64,000 nucleotides of DNA from Pteria penguin (Eukaryota; Mollusca; Bivalvia; Pterioida; Pteriidae), in contig CM068583.1 in NCBI GenBank assembly GCA_035048485.1, positions 48,241,790 through 48,305,789 on the forward strand, in the 5' to 3' direction. Numbering within the stretch: the stretch's first letter is position 1; every line of letters starts with the position of its first letter. Under the pieces are notes generated by a model. That model ran no database searches and was not told the DNA's origin. It worked only from the letters and a program-made list of their open reading frames with translations. Of the stretch, positions 51,816 through 62,900 are shown piece by piece. A program made the translations under genes and the position numbers.

Positions 51816-53508
51816 TTTAATTTTGCAACACTCAGTATGTTACGCAAGTGACGAAAAATGACAAAAAAAGCAACTTAGTTTTGTTTTGACATTTTGCTTG
51901 TTAATCATTAGACTCAATGAAATTTTAGAGTAATTTGAAATTTCAATTTTCTTATTTGATTTACTAGAGTTTATAGAATTTTATATTCGTTAAATTAAGC
52001 CTATACTGACATGCTTTAGGTTTATGATACGAAGGTAACATTCATTTGTCAGTTGTTAAAACACAATAAACAAGAAAATATACGGATCTTAAAATTTTGC
52101 AGCGATCAGTCGATTGTGAATGAGCAAATTATGTTCCAGTCGGTTATATAAGGCCCACTAGGACCTATGTTTTTGCTGTCTTTCTAATATTTTCAATGGG
52201 AAGTTCAAAGAGAAAACAAAAACCTGTGGGATATTTGAATGTTGTGTTTAAGAAAAACTCGTTTGCAATGGTGAAATGGCGGTTTATTGTTCTGTCTTCC
52301 TAATTGGATCTGTTGTCAAAGATCCATCGATCTATTGTAGAGACAGCTTAGGAGCTATGATACAATAGAAGTATGGACAGACGTACACGTATAGATGTAA
52401 ATGTATTGATATTTCTTAGAAGATACTAAAGGGTTCTGAATATTTCTTTCTAATCGATTGTTATGAACATTTCAAAACACCGAACAGATCTTAAGGTTAA
52501 TCGGTTATCTCCGCAATAATCAGATTTTAGATCCTTTCTACGGAAAAATTGACACATATTTGTCAGGTGTCTAAATATATTATTATGAATTTGTACAAAT
52601 TTGTTTATTACAAATAAAGCCTTGTGGCACTGTGTTCATATATTGGAATAATTTGAATTTGATAACTCGAGTTCTTTGAAACTGAAAAGGTAAAACTCAT
52701 GGCTAACCGCACCACATAATAAATCTAAGTGTGTGGACCATGTCATGTCGGCTGCCTGTTTGTCATATCGAGCATTTTGGTATTTGCATATTTTCTTACA
52801 TTACGTACAGGGTGTGTTTTGGTTTGCCTAGGCGGAATGAAGTAAAATGCCTGTTTTCCGTGAACAATTGAACCGTTTCTCATAGGCTTCAGAACAATAA
52901 CTAGCTTCCTCTTCGTTAGAGTATGTGTGCTTTTCGAAAAACATGGAATGTAGTTCTATTCCGTGTCATCGAAATCTCGCTTAAATCTTTACTAGTTTCT
53001 GGAATTCACAGTTCCAACTTTTATCATAAACCCATAATGATACAAGTTTTTCACAAATTAATCTTTTCTTTTCAACACAATTTTGTCGAAGTATTTAAGC
53101 AAATTAACATTTTGCCACTTTTATTTCTGTCAATACTGCTTAATGGAGCATACATAAAATTGGTATGCAGTTTATCATTTTGGAATTTAATCTATATAAG
53201 CTTACTTTTATAAATTATATAACAACGTTCACAATATTCAAACGATGTACATATATGTACACCCGCAACATTCACATTGTATATATTCTTACTTATACAT
53301 AACTACAGATATGTTCTGTTAGTGACTATCGAATGATTATCAGGACGGCTAAAGGATAAACGTTTGGTTAAACCTGATTATGCATTAATGGCAGTTGTGA
53401 TAGGTCAGCAGGGGTTACGTACATGTACCCTTCCATAATATTCAATCCGAACTCTTATTTTCAGTCTTGTTTAAGATGACCTCCTTTTCTTTATTTTGTA
53501 TCACGAAC

Positions 53509-53566
53509 GTCATGTAGTAACCTAGTGCTTACGATGCAGGCGATCTAGGTTCGATCACATCTTGCG
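53509..53566 (+). mobile_element. tRNA-like sequence, probable SINE head
   Basis: TAGTAACCTAGTGCTTACGA, then CTAGGTTCGATCACATC, fits the box A / box B layout of tRNA-derived SINEs. Acceptor and anticodon stems are not convincing. Confidence 0.35.
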
Positions 53567-53787
53567 CCTCTTGCTTCTTCGTGGTAGTTTATTTAAAAGA
53601 AAATGTTGAAATCGACGTATAACCATATTCAACCAACAATCGGACAATGTGAGCTTTACCGTTAGTATACAAGCGTAGCTTTTAAAAAGATTAGGTTGCA
53701 ATCGGAATAGCATTAAATCTTCAAGCTGTTGGTAACAAAGCGAAATGGCTTTATGTAAATAGGAATTACATGTACTTGTTTTGGAAA

Positions 53788-53920
53788 CATTTTTTCTTTG
53801 TTTTATGGGAGGGTTTTTTGTTTGTTTGTTTTTTTTTTTTTTTTTGGTTTATTTTTGGGGGGTTTTTTTGTTTTTGTTTTTGTTTTTTTTTTTTTGTTTT
53901 TTGTTTTTTGTTTTTTTTCG
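53788..53920. repeat. T-rich low-complexity tract with G interruptions
   Basis: Runs of T separated by G and GGG. It opens reciprocal Phe-rich (+) and Lys-rich (minus) ORFs at 53766-53982 that are not genes. Confidence 0.95.
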
Positions 53921-54172
53921 CAGTTGTGAATTTTCCCGCTAAAATTTCTAAAGCCACGCCTCATTTTTTCCTAGGAAAGTAGCCGCGCCTTTTTTCCTAT
54001 ATCTTTTTATGAAAAAATTGTGAACATTTTATAAGATTTATTTCTAGAAATCTCAATATTTACAGCAGAATTATGTGCTAATATTGTTTCTTAGTACTAG
54101 ATTATTACCCAACATGCCACGCTAATGGAGTTTGCACATGCGCTCTCAAAGCGAATTTACTATCTTAATATA

Positions 54173-54192
54173 CAATCGGCCGAGGCCGATTG
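54173..54192. other. GC-rich perfect palindrome
   Basis: CAATCGGCC, GA, GGCCGATTG: 9-bp perfect arms, isolated in AT-rich DNA. No neighbour suggests a role. Confidence 0.85.
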
Positions 54193-55448
54193 CAATAATA
54201 TCTTGATAAATTACAAACTATATTTTGTTCAGCGTGTTTGATTCGGGCTTTAACCAGTCTGTCTGAGTTTTGTATTAAATGTGTCTAAAACTAAATAACA
54301 TCTTGCCTCGTCCGAAGTACTGCAATCGCCATCTGCGAAAATAATATGAATTGTATAGCCAGAACATAAATCATAAAGAGCAAAGGTCACAGTTTTATGG
54401 AATGAACAGATATCAAACAGAAACATACTGAAATCTTTAAACAAGAGTCGGTTTCATATACTGTTAAAAAAGGAAGGAAACGGTGTACATGTGATAATGT
54501 ACCGAGATATCTATCCGCCAAGATACTTAAATGAGCTCAAGTGAGCGCTATGCCGTATTGTATGCTCCTTCCTCGCATTGGCTTGAATTACTGTGGATAT
54601 TTTGTCACCCGAGTTGACAAAGGTATGTAGTGTATGTAGTGAACAATAAAGTTTGTAGCTTTTGTCATCACTATACTGTAATTATAGTAGTAGATAAAAC
54701 ATTAAAAAATTAATAAAGCACAATAATAAATACTGCATACATGCCATTTCTAATGAATCGGGCGTTTTAGCGTCGTTCATATGTTTCTTACATTAAGATA
54801 CTTTTATTAATTATTCGATTGAGGAATGAAATTTGACGAAGGTGCACATTCACCGTCCAAGCCTAGATTGACCTCTGATCATATCGTATTCTTATCACTG
54901 CTCTTCTTCCTACTATGCGAGATCTGCTTTTCTGATAGCCTCTTCCTTTGATATATGTAGATTTTCTGCAACGGCGTGTTTACACAAAACTAATAGACTA
55001 TTAGAGTGTGTATAAAGATTCATGTCTGATTCTCGTCATTACACGATTTTATAAAAACAAGAACATCAATTGGAATATTCTTCGTGAAAGTATAAGGATT
55101 TGTTACATAAAAACAAAGAAACATTTTAATTTTAAAATCCTCTGTAAGTTTGTTATTCATAACATGGAGGAATGTCCTTGAAATCTGTTCATATTTTGTT
55201 CACGGACGGAATAAACGTCTGGATCTCGAGCTCCTATACATCTGTTGGAGTGTCAGTTAACCCAGTCGCATACTCTAAATGGGTATTAAAATCCACTCTT
55301 GGAAGTTCAAGTATTCCTCCAAATTGATTGGCTGATGACAAGAATTCCATTATCCACAGTGAATAGAATCAATTTTTCAGGATTTGTATGAAAGTAGAAA
55401 GGATATTGATAGCCAATTTAATCTTTTGAAGCTTTGCTACAATAAATA

Positions 55449-55715
55449 TGTTTTCTTCTTCCAGAGTCCATGTATGTTGATAAGTGGAGACGCGTTTACG
55501 AATCAATTCCTATGGACCTGATTGAGTATTGAAAGGTTAATGCTTCTCATTAATGGACTGAACTGACGGGACGCATAACAAATAAAACGTCTGATGTGTT
55601 GATTGTATAGCGAGAATACTGTTTGTTGGTGGAAGACTAAATTTGTAGCCATAACCATTAGCATTCCTTTTTACCTGCCAAAGTCCGTGGCGAACCATCA
55701 GATTACAACGCGGCC
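55449..55715 (+). promoter_or_regulatory. Probable 3' splice site and 5' leader of the receptor mRNA
   Basis: A pyrimidine-rich tract ending in TTCTTCTTCCAG, with the AG at 55463-55464, is a good 3' splice-site match. If used, the receptor's last exon begins at 55465 and holds about 250 nt of 5' leader plus the whole coding region. One or more upstream noncoding exons and the promoter would then lie further 5', possibly outside what can be recognised here. Transcript evidence would decide; this is inference from the splice consensus. Confidence 0.45.
55470..55532 (+). other. Upstream ORF of 20 codons in the receptor leader
   Basis: ATG at 55470 opens a 20-codon ORF closed by TGA at 55530-55532, lying between the predicted splice acceptor and the receptor start. 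It is in the same frame as the receptor but separated by stops, so it cannot extend the protein. If the leader is transcribed as predicted, it could dampen translation of the receptor. Confidence 0.4.
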
Positions 55716-56933
55716 ATGCAGTATTCTGGGAACAGTTCGAATATCTTGACCACAATGAGACTTGCTAACTTCAGTGTTGATTTAAGTAATAATGGTTCGT
55801 CACCTAATAATGCATGTATGACAGCATCTTCCGGTTCTGCGACCAATACAACAAATACACCGTTAATGGAATTCAGTGTCGCCTATGGGAAAATTCACGG
55901 TTATCTGAGCGTTGTCGTCTGTCTGTTTGGCATGATAGCGAATTCAGCAAATATCATCGTCTTGACCAGAAAAAATATGATTTCATCCACCAATGTCATA
56001 CTTACATGGCTTGCCATTGCGGACCTAGGTACGATGTTGACGTATTTTCCGTTTGTGTTACATTTCTTTATTCTGAAAGATCCTAACTTAAAAGCTTACG
56101 CGACGAAAGGATTTGGTTGGATTTTGTTTCTCCTATTTCATGCAAGTTTCAGTATAGTTTGCCATACTATTGCAATATGGTTAACAATTGCCTTAGCTAT
56201 ATTCCGGTTTCTTTATATATGGTTTCCTACAAAAGGCGTTGTGTACTGCACGTTGAGGCGAGCCAAAATCGCCATTGCCTTGATCGTCGTGTCAACTATA
56301 TTGCTGTGCATACCGAACTATATTATTAACATGTACTTTGTTTCGGAAGAACCAGAATGCCACAATGGGACACTGATTTCGACCGATATAATTTATGAGG
56401 TAAATTTTCGTTCCGGAAGTGATGTCTACACCTTAATAAATACCTTAAACTATTGGTTCCAGGCGATTGGTGTCAAACTTATACCGTGTGTCATGTTAAC
56501 CTTATTGACTATTTTATTAATAATGGCTATGCATCAAGCACACAAAAAAAGAATGGCGTTGAAAAACCAAGGAAAGAAAGACGAATCTGATCAACACGGT
56601 GAGCACAATCGAACAACTCTAATGTTACTAGCTGTGGTGGTCTTGTTTTTGATCACGGAGTTCCCACAAGGCATTCTTACCTTATTGAACATATTCGTGA
56701 CTGATTTTTATGAGAATGTGTATACACCACTCGGTGATTTGCTGGACATTATGGCTCTGTGCAATAACGCAATTAATTTTGTTCTTTACTGCAGTATGAG
56801 TAAACAGTTCAGAAACACATTTATTGGCATTTTTTGTAAATGCTGTCCAGAGAAAAGACCCGGATGGAGGAAAATGGGCGTGGTCAGTTCCGTTACGAAT
56901 GGCCTCTCAAAAACAACAACAACACACGTGTAA
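55716..56933 (+). CDS. Rhodopsin-family GPCR, DMSR/FMRFamide-like neuropeptide receptor
   Basis: A 405-residue seven-helix receptor in one uninterrupted exon. The extracellular N-terminus (1-58) is Ser/Thr/Asn-rich with N-glycosylation sequons at N6, N18, N26 and N44. Approximate helices: TM1 60-83 (GMIANSANI, N76), TM2 92-118 (LAIAD, D103), TM3 135-166, TM4 181-201, TM5 243-272, TM6 300-325 (TEFPQGI, P317), TM7 337-359 (NFVLY in place of NPxxY). A basic third loop (276-299) and a Cys-rich tail (C374, C376, C377, possible palmitoylation) follow. The IHGYLSVVVCLFG, TEFPQGIL and LGDLLDIMAL stretches resemble the myosuppressin / dmsr receptors that bind RFamide-type peptides at the plasma membrane. 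The DRY motif is FRF (R164) and no Cys lies at the top of TM3. The start has G at -3; Met14 is an alternative. Family assignment is confident by recall; ligand and G protein are unknown. Confidence 0.93.
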   Translation: MQYSGNSSNILTTMRLANFSVDLSNNGSSPNNACMTASSGSATNTTNTPLMEFSVAYGKIHGYLSVVVCLFGMIANSANIIVLTRKNMISSTNVILTWLAIADLGTMLTYFPFVLHFFILKDPNLKAYATKGFGWILFLLFHASFSIVCHTIAIWLTIALAIFRFLYIWFPTKGVVYCTLRRAKIAIALIVVSTILLCIPNYIINMYFVSEEPECHNGTLISTDIIYEVNFRSGSDVYTLINTLNYWFQAIGVKLIPCVMLTLLTILLIMAMHQAHKKRMALKNQGKKDESDQHGEHNRTTLMLLAVVVLFLITEFPQGILTLLNIFVTDFYENVYTPLGDLLDIMALCNNAINFVLYCSMSKQFRNTFIGIFCKCCPEKRPGWRKMGVVSSVTNGLSKTTTTHV

Positions 56934-58064
56934 CTGTATAATTTAATCATGGTGTTAGCATGTACATATGTACCATGGTATTGTATGATATGTTCCGTCC
57001 AGCTTTTATTGAATATTGCTTAAAAGTAAGTACATCTTATATCATTGAAACGTGCGAGGAACCAGTTTGGTATTGTATTATGATCTAGATGTTCAAATTC
57101 TAAAAAAATGTTTTTATGTACAAGTAACCTTAAATCAGAAAAAAAAATTACTTTAACATTTTTCAAATTTTTTATGTTAGTCATTAGAAAAAAAATACAG
57201 ATGGAAGCATTGCATATTCTTGTGAAGTACATATTAATTATCTATAATTCATAATCTGAAATATTGTTATTTCCGATGATCAACTAATAGAAGCCACTTT
57301 TTCGCACTAAACTGTTGCAGTGAATGGAACAGGATTGCTAACTATCAGAGTGTATCTACCGAAGTGTCGTGAGAACGACAAGTCATTATCAGATCTTTCT
57401 TTAAGAGATACGAATAGTAGTTCTGCATGACTTGAATCAAATGCACAATTGCAATTCAAAGAGTTGAATTTTCCACATAACGTGATCAATTTTTAACATT
57501 ATTGATGCCAAAGGCGTTTCAATCGATGGTATTTGTGAATAGTTGTACGTATAACTAGGTTATATATGCCGTGTATGATTAGTATAACGTAATTTGGTAT
57601 TCATTCAGTTTTGAGTTTTAAAGCTATTTTGTGTCGTGGTGCTGTAACTGTTCCTTTTATCTATCTGTTGAGATATACAATACTTAATGTTGTCCAAACC
57701 TGCGATAATACACTTGTATATTTATGTATGTTTATTCACATATAAACAAAGGATTATAAATCCATAATGTGTTTGGAAGCCAAGTTCTTATTCATACCGT
57801 GCCATTCAAGTCAGCACGCAGAATATTTTCATCGTCGTAATCTTTACACTTTCTGTACTGACAATTAGATGTAATTTATATTTTTCTTGTTATCTATATT
57901 ACTGATTTGTGGCTTTTTGATAAATTTGCCGACTTAAATCGGCATCGTAAAACCATGTAAACATTTTTTGTTCCATAAAGTCTTATTCCTTGTTTGTATG
58001 TTTGTTTTGCCCCAGGTGAAATTAAATTAGTTGGAACTTATCTTTTCTTTCATAAAAGTCAAAC
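56934..58064 (+). other. Probable 3' untranslated region of the receptor gene
   Basis: AT-rich sequence after the TAA stop with no long ORF of its own on the + strand. The short minus-strand ORFs at 57020-57232 and 57307-57489 show no domain or family resemblance. The region runs to the first canonical AATAAA downstream of the gene, so I read it as UTR by position only. Confidence 0.4.
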
Positions 58065-58070
58065 AATAAA
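58065..58070 (+). promoter_or_regulatory. Candidate polyadenylation signal AATAAA
   Basis: First canonical AATAAA hexamer after the receptor stop codon, 1.13 kb downstream. An ATTAAA variant lies just upstream at 58021-58026. In AT-rich DNA such hexamers arise by chance, so this is a positional candidate only. Confidence 0.3.
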
Positions 58071-59439
58071 ACTATGCGAATGCAAATTGAATGTAAATAT
58101 ATACTGATACCATTGTATAAGACAACTCATAGGTGTAAGATTATCATAGAATTTGGTAACACACATACGTCCATAAAAAGTTGAATTTTGATCTGGTTTA
58201 AGAGCTGATTGCATCTACACACAATCATGAGTATGTAGACTCATAAAAATAGTACTTATGATTTCAAATAGTTGTTAAAATTTTAAACAAATCTATGTAG
58301 ATTAATTAATGTATTATGACATATGTTTATAATTAATGTGATAGTTCATTTTACAATTATTCTCTAAATCAGCGATTCAAGACTAGATATGAAATATCTG
58401 ACTGCACCCCATGGCAGTGTTCATCCATATATAGCCAATTCAAGAACAACAAATGTATAAAGAACAAATATAAATGCAAGGTCACACGATGTTGGATTAG
58501 GTGGCAATCATTTTGCTGTCTTTATACTGACTGTGTTAAAGGTGCAGTTTACAGATTCTGCCTGCTGTATGGATAATTCGAATTTTGTGATTTCATGTCG
58601 CGGTTTTCAATCAGATAGATATATGCGATTTCTAAAATTGTTGCATTTATTTGCGGTTTGCAATCACATTTGCAGTGTTATATTCAAAGAATTGCCAAAG
58701 AAGAAAGTTTCACGTGTTGTTATATTTCAGTATTTTCACAGTCATATATTTGAGGTGGTAATTTGAAATTTATTTATTCTCATTAAACAGCAATCAACCT
58801 TCTGTACTTAAGATATTAAATAGGAACACTATTGCATATTATATTCTCTTATTAAATGAAAACGTGGTTCGAATATAATTTAATAAAATCGAAATTGAAT
58901 ATGAGTTTCATGAATTGAATATGAAAATCTAGTGTTTTACAAGTTACACAGCGGAACAGAATTGAAGAAATATTGGAATACAATTGATCGTACAACTTTG
59001 TATGATCTGTGTGTGTCCTCTATTATGTACATAATGTAGCACGTAAAGAGTAATAAATATTATAGATATTTTATTTATCTTATTGTTTCTAACAAGCAAA
59101 GATAGTGCTGACACATATGCAAAATAAAAATTAATTTACATGTTACAATTGTATGAATGTAAACATAATACTGATAACCATGCTTAAATGGTGAGTAACA
59201 CAAAAATATCGGTATGCATTCCCAAAAAATAATGTTAAACATTAACATTATATTATAAGCAGTGCTGCTGAACATAAAGAGATTTCACCACATCAGTTGT
59301 AATGATATCATGCAACACAGACTTTAAACGCTATCAATGCAGAAACACAAAGCTTCAGAAGTGCTCCTACTCATACTGTGATGTTACGAATTTTATCTTT
59401 AGTGATTCATATTGTTTTCAAAATGTTGTATGCAGTCAC
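58071..59439. other. Intergenic downstream of the receptor gene
   Basis: AT-rich. The 77-codon + ORF 58533-58766 is unassigned. Confidence 0.6.
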
Positions 59440-59730
59440 GAACACTGCCCAAAACTATCATTCTAATGTATCTAGAAACATATTGTATGTGCAGAAAAAT
59501 TATTTACGAACACACTGCATGCACAGAAAAGAATACACAAAACACAATACAAGCATATATTGCATGTAAAGAAAAGTAAGCACAATGCAGGCACAGAAAA
59601 AAAGTTCCCCGCAGAGGGTTTGACTTAAGTTTTAATATACCCTTTTTCCTGGTGTTATGTGGCAATGGCACTTTCTACACAGTGTTTGTTCACATGTACA
59701 TATACAGTGCTGAATTATATTTTTATCATC

Positions 59731-59900
59731 AGTATGTAAGGGCATTCACGGTGAGTGTGGCTAGCCAAACAGGAGGCGCTCACTCATCCCGGGCACCTGG
59801 TCTCACCTCTGAATTTTACGGGTCCGTGAATGTCCACTGTAGTACATTGTTGTTAGTGCCATAATCATGTGACACCAGTTACATTCGTATTTTACATTCC
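59731..59900 (+). mobile_element. Short copy of the bivalve dispersed element, single 60-bp module
   Basis: Contains in order a CACGGTGAGTGTGGCTAGCC end, one module matching the 60-bp minisatellite unit on the opposite strand (CTCATCCCGGGCACCTGG, TCTCACCTCTGAA, GGGTCCGTG), and a terminal module ATTGTTGTTAGTGCC to GTATTTTACATT at 59846-59900. By eye about three quarters of positions in the middle module match the unit of the 15.7-20.1 kb array. This is the best single-unit relative in the window. Confidence 0.7.
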
Positions 59901-60285
59901 AATACAAGGTAAGAAAAAAGAGGAGTTACTGGCTCAGTTATGTCACCATGGAGCTATACAATACATAAATATAAATAATATACTAGCACATATAACACAT
60001 TACAAAATATTTGATTGTAATGCAATTACGATACCGACTTAGGACGGTCATTTAATTTGAAAAAAGCCAAACAAATGGTGTATGAAAAAGCATCTACCAA
60101 TATCATGACTGTATTGAAAGGTATCTACCAAAATTATGTATGTAAAGAATATTATCTACCAGCACGATGCATGTTCCGAAATGTATCTAACAACACCATG
60201 CATTGAAATAAATTTCCCGGCACAATGCATGTATAAAGTAGTATTTCCTCAAACATTGTGTGTATAGAGCGTAACTACCAAAAAT

Positions 60286-60713
60286 GTACAGAGAGTTCGG
60301 AACTACCATCACATTACATGTACAGAGAGTTCGGAACTACCATCACATTAAATGTACAGAGAGTTCGGAACTACCATCACATTACATGTACAGAGAGTTC
60401 GGCACTACCATCACATTACATGTACAGAGAGTTCATCACATTACATGTACAGAGAGTTCGGCACTACCATCACATTACATGTACAGAGAGTTCATCACAT
60501 TACATGTACAGAGAGTTCGGCACTATCATCACATTACATGTACAGAGAGTTCGGAACTACCATCACATTACATGTACAGAAAGTTCGGAACTACCATCAC
60601 ATTACATGTACAGAGAGTTCGGAACTACCATCACATTACATGTACAGAGAGTTCGGAACTACCATCACATTACATGTACAGAGAGTTCGGCACTACCATC
60701 ACATTACATGTAC
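60286..60713. repeat. 34-bp minisatellite, 11 full units and two 25-bp units
   Basis: The unit is GTACAGAGAGTTCGGAACTA then CCATCACATTACAT. Unit starts fall at 60286, 60320, 60354, 60388, 60422, 60447, 60481, 60506, 60540, 60574, 60608, 60642 and 60676. The units at 60422 and 60481 are 25 bp, lacking the same 9 bases. All three + frames stay open (for example 60258-60797, 179 codons), which reflects the repeat and not a gene. Confidence 0.95.
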
Positions 60714-61095
60714 ACAAGAGTTTCTACCTACACAATGTATTTACAGAAAAGAATATACCAACACAATGGATATACAAAGAAGTATATACCATCATGATTT
60801 CTGTATAGAAAAGGATCTACCTACCAAGTAAGTGTGCTCCGAAAAGTATCCCTCAACACAATATATGTACAAAAAGTATCTATCAACACATTGTATCTAT
60901 AGAGAATGACTACCAACACAATACATGTGCAGAATTGCGTATAGAAAACAAATAACAAATCCACCAATACAGTACATATACAGAAAAGTATCTACCAACA
61001 CAATGCATGTACAAAATGTTTCTACCAATGCAATTCATGTACAGAAGTGAACGTCATGAAACATACTTATCATTTTCAGTTAAACTACCCTCACT

Positions 61096-62900
61096 GTTAT
61101 GGGCGAGTCTGTTGTTACGGTAGGTGTTGACAGGAAGAAACCACTCACTGTTACGGGCAAGTCTGTTGTTAAGGTAGGTGTTGACAGGGAGAAGACCCTT
61201 CACTGTTACGGGCGAGTCTGTTGTTACGGTAGGCGTTGACAAGGAGAAGACCCCCTCACTGTTACGGACGAGTCTGTTGTTACGGTAGGTGTTGACAGGC
61301 TGAAGACCCTTCACTGTTACGGGCGAGTCTGTTGTTACGGTAGGTGTTGACAAGGAGAAGACCCCCTCACTGTTACGGACGAGTCTGTTGTTACGGTAGG
61401 TGTTGACAGGCAGAAGACCCTTCACTGTTGCGGGCGAGTCTGTTGTTACGGTAGGTGTTGACAGGGAGAAGACCCCTCACTGTTACGGAGGAGTCTGTTG
61501 TTACGGTAGGTGTTGACAGGGCGAAGACCCCTCACTGTTACGGAGGAGTCTGTTGTTACGGTAGGTGTTGACAGGGAGAAGACCACTTACTGTTACGGAC
61601 GAGTCTGTTGTTACGGTAGGTGTTGACAGGGAGAAGACCCCTCACTGTTACGGAGGAGTCTGTTATTACGGTAGGTGTTGACAGGTCGAAGACCCTTTAC
61701 TGTTACGGACGAGTCTGTTGTTACGGTAGGTGTTGACAGGGCGAAGACCCCTCACTGTTGCGGGCGAGTCTTACGGGCGAGTCTGTTGTTACGGTAGGTG
61801 TTGACAGGGAGAAGACCCCTTACTGTTACGGACGAGTCTGTTGTTACGGTAGGTGTTGACAGGGAGAAGACCCTTCACTGTTACGGACGAGTCTGTTGTT
61901 ATGGTAGGTATTGACAAGGAGAAAACCCTTCACTGTTACGGACGAGTCTGTTGTTACGGTAGGTGTTGACAGGGAGAAGACCCTTCACTGTTACGGACGA
62001 GTCTGTTGTTACGGTAGGTGTTGACAGGGAGAAGACCCTTCACTGTTACGGGCGAGTCTGTTGTTACGGTAGGTGTTGACAGGGAGAAGACCCTTCACTG
62101 TTACGGACGAGTCTGTTGTTACGGTAGGTGTTGACAGGGAGAAGACCCTTCACTGTTACGGACGAGTCTGTTGTTACGGTAGGTGTTGACAGGGAGAAGA
62201 CCCCTTACTGTTACGGACGAGTCTGTTGTTACGGTAGGTGTTGACAGGGAGAAGACCCTTCACTGTTACGGACGAGTCTGTTGTTACGGTAGGTGTTGAC
62301 AGGGAGAAGACCCTTCACTGTTACGGACGAGTCTGTTGTTACGGTAGGTGTTGACAGGGAGAAGACCCTTCACTGTTATGGGCGAGTCTGTTGTTACGGT
62401 AGGTGTTGACAGGCAGAAGACCCTTCACTGTTGCGGGCGAGTCTTACGGGCGAGTCTGTTGTTACGGTAGGTGTTGACAGGGAGAAGACCCCTTACTGTT
62501 ACGGACGAGTCTGTTGTTACGGTAGGTGTTGACAGGGAGAAGACCCTTCACTGTTACGGGCGAGTCTGTTGTTACGGTAGGTGTTGACAGGGAGAAGACC
62601 CTTCACTGTTACAGACGAGTCTGTTGTTATGGTAGGTGTTGACAGGGAGAAGACCCCTCACTGTTACCGGCGAGTCTGTTGTTACGGTAGGTGTTGACAG
62701 GGAGAAGACCACTTATTGTTACGGGCGAGTCTGTTGTTACGGTAGGTGTTGACAGGGAGAAGACCCCTTACTGTTACGGGCGAGTCTGTTGTTACGGTAG
62801 GTGTTGACAGGGAGAAGACCCCTTACTGTTACGGGCGAGTCTGTTGTTACGGTAGGTGTTGACAGGGAGAAGACCACTTATTGTTACGGGCGAATCTGTT
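61096..62900. repeat. 55-bp minisatellite, about 32 units
   Basis: The unit begins GTTACGGGCGAGTCTGTTGT, continues TACGGTAGGTGTTGACAGGG and ends AGAAGACCCCTTACT. Recurrent variants are GGGCGAG/GGACGAG/GGAGGAG and GACCCCT/GACCCTT/GACCACT. Two 13-bp truncated units (GTTGCGGGCGAGTC followed by TTACGGGCGAG) start at 61757 and 62430, 673 bp apart. A short minus-strand 123-codon ORF (61054-61425) is a by-product. GC content is clearly above the surrounding DNA. Confidence 0.95.

Larger units (their letters stand above)
51816..55448. other. Intergenic upstream of the receptor gene
   Basis: AT-rich. It must hold the receptor's upstream exon(s) and promoter if the predicted acceptor at 55464 is used, but none can be picked out by eye. 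The 96-codon + ORF 52923-53213 has no recognisable family. Confidence 0.45.
59440..61050. repeat. Degenerate field related to the 34-bp repeat
   Basis: On both sides of the homogeneous 34-bp core the motif CAACACAATGCATGTACAGA then AAAGTATCTACC recurs at roughly 30-40-bp spacing with many substitutions (59500-59600, 60080-60280, 60715-61050). The core shares the ATGTACAGA and CTACC elements. It is interrupted at 59731-59900 by the bivalve dispersed element. Confidence 0.6.

Noticed and set aside
55814..56329. ORFs of 90 and 70 codons inside the receptor
   Set aside because: They are out-of-frame shadows of the receptor coding region.
60258..60831. Three overlapping + ORFs of 159-179 codons
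   Set aside because: All three frames of the 34-bp repeat are open, and units cycle through the frames. No sign of a gene.
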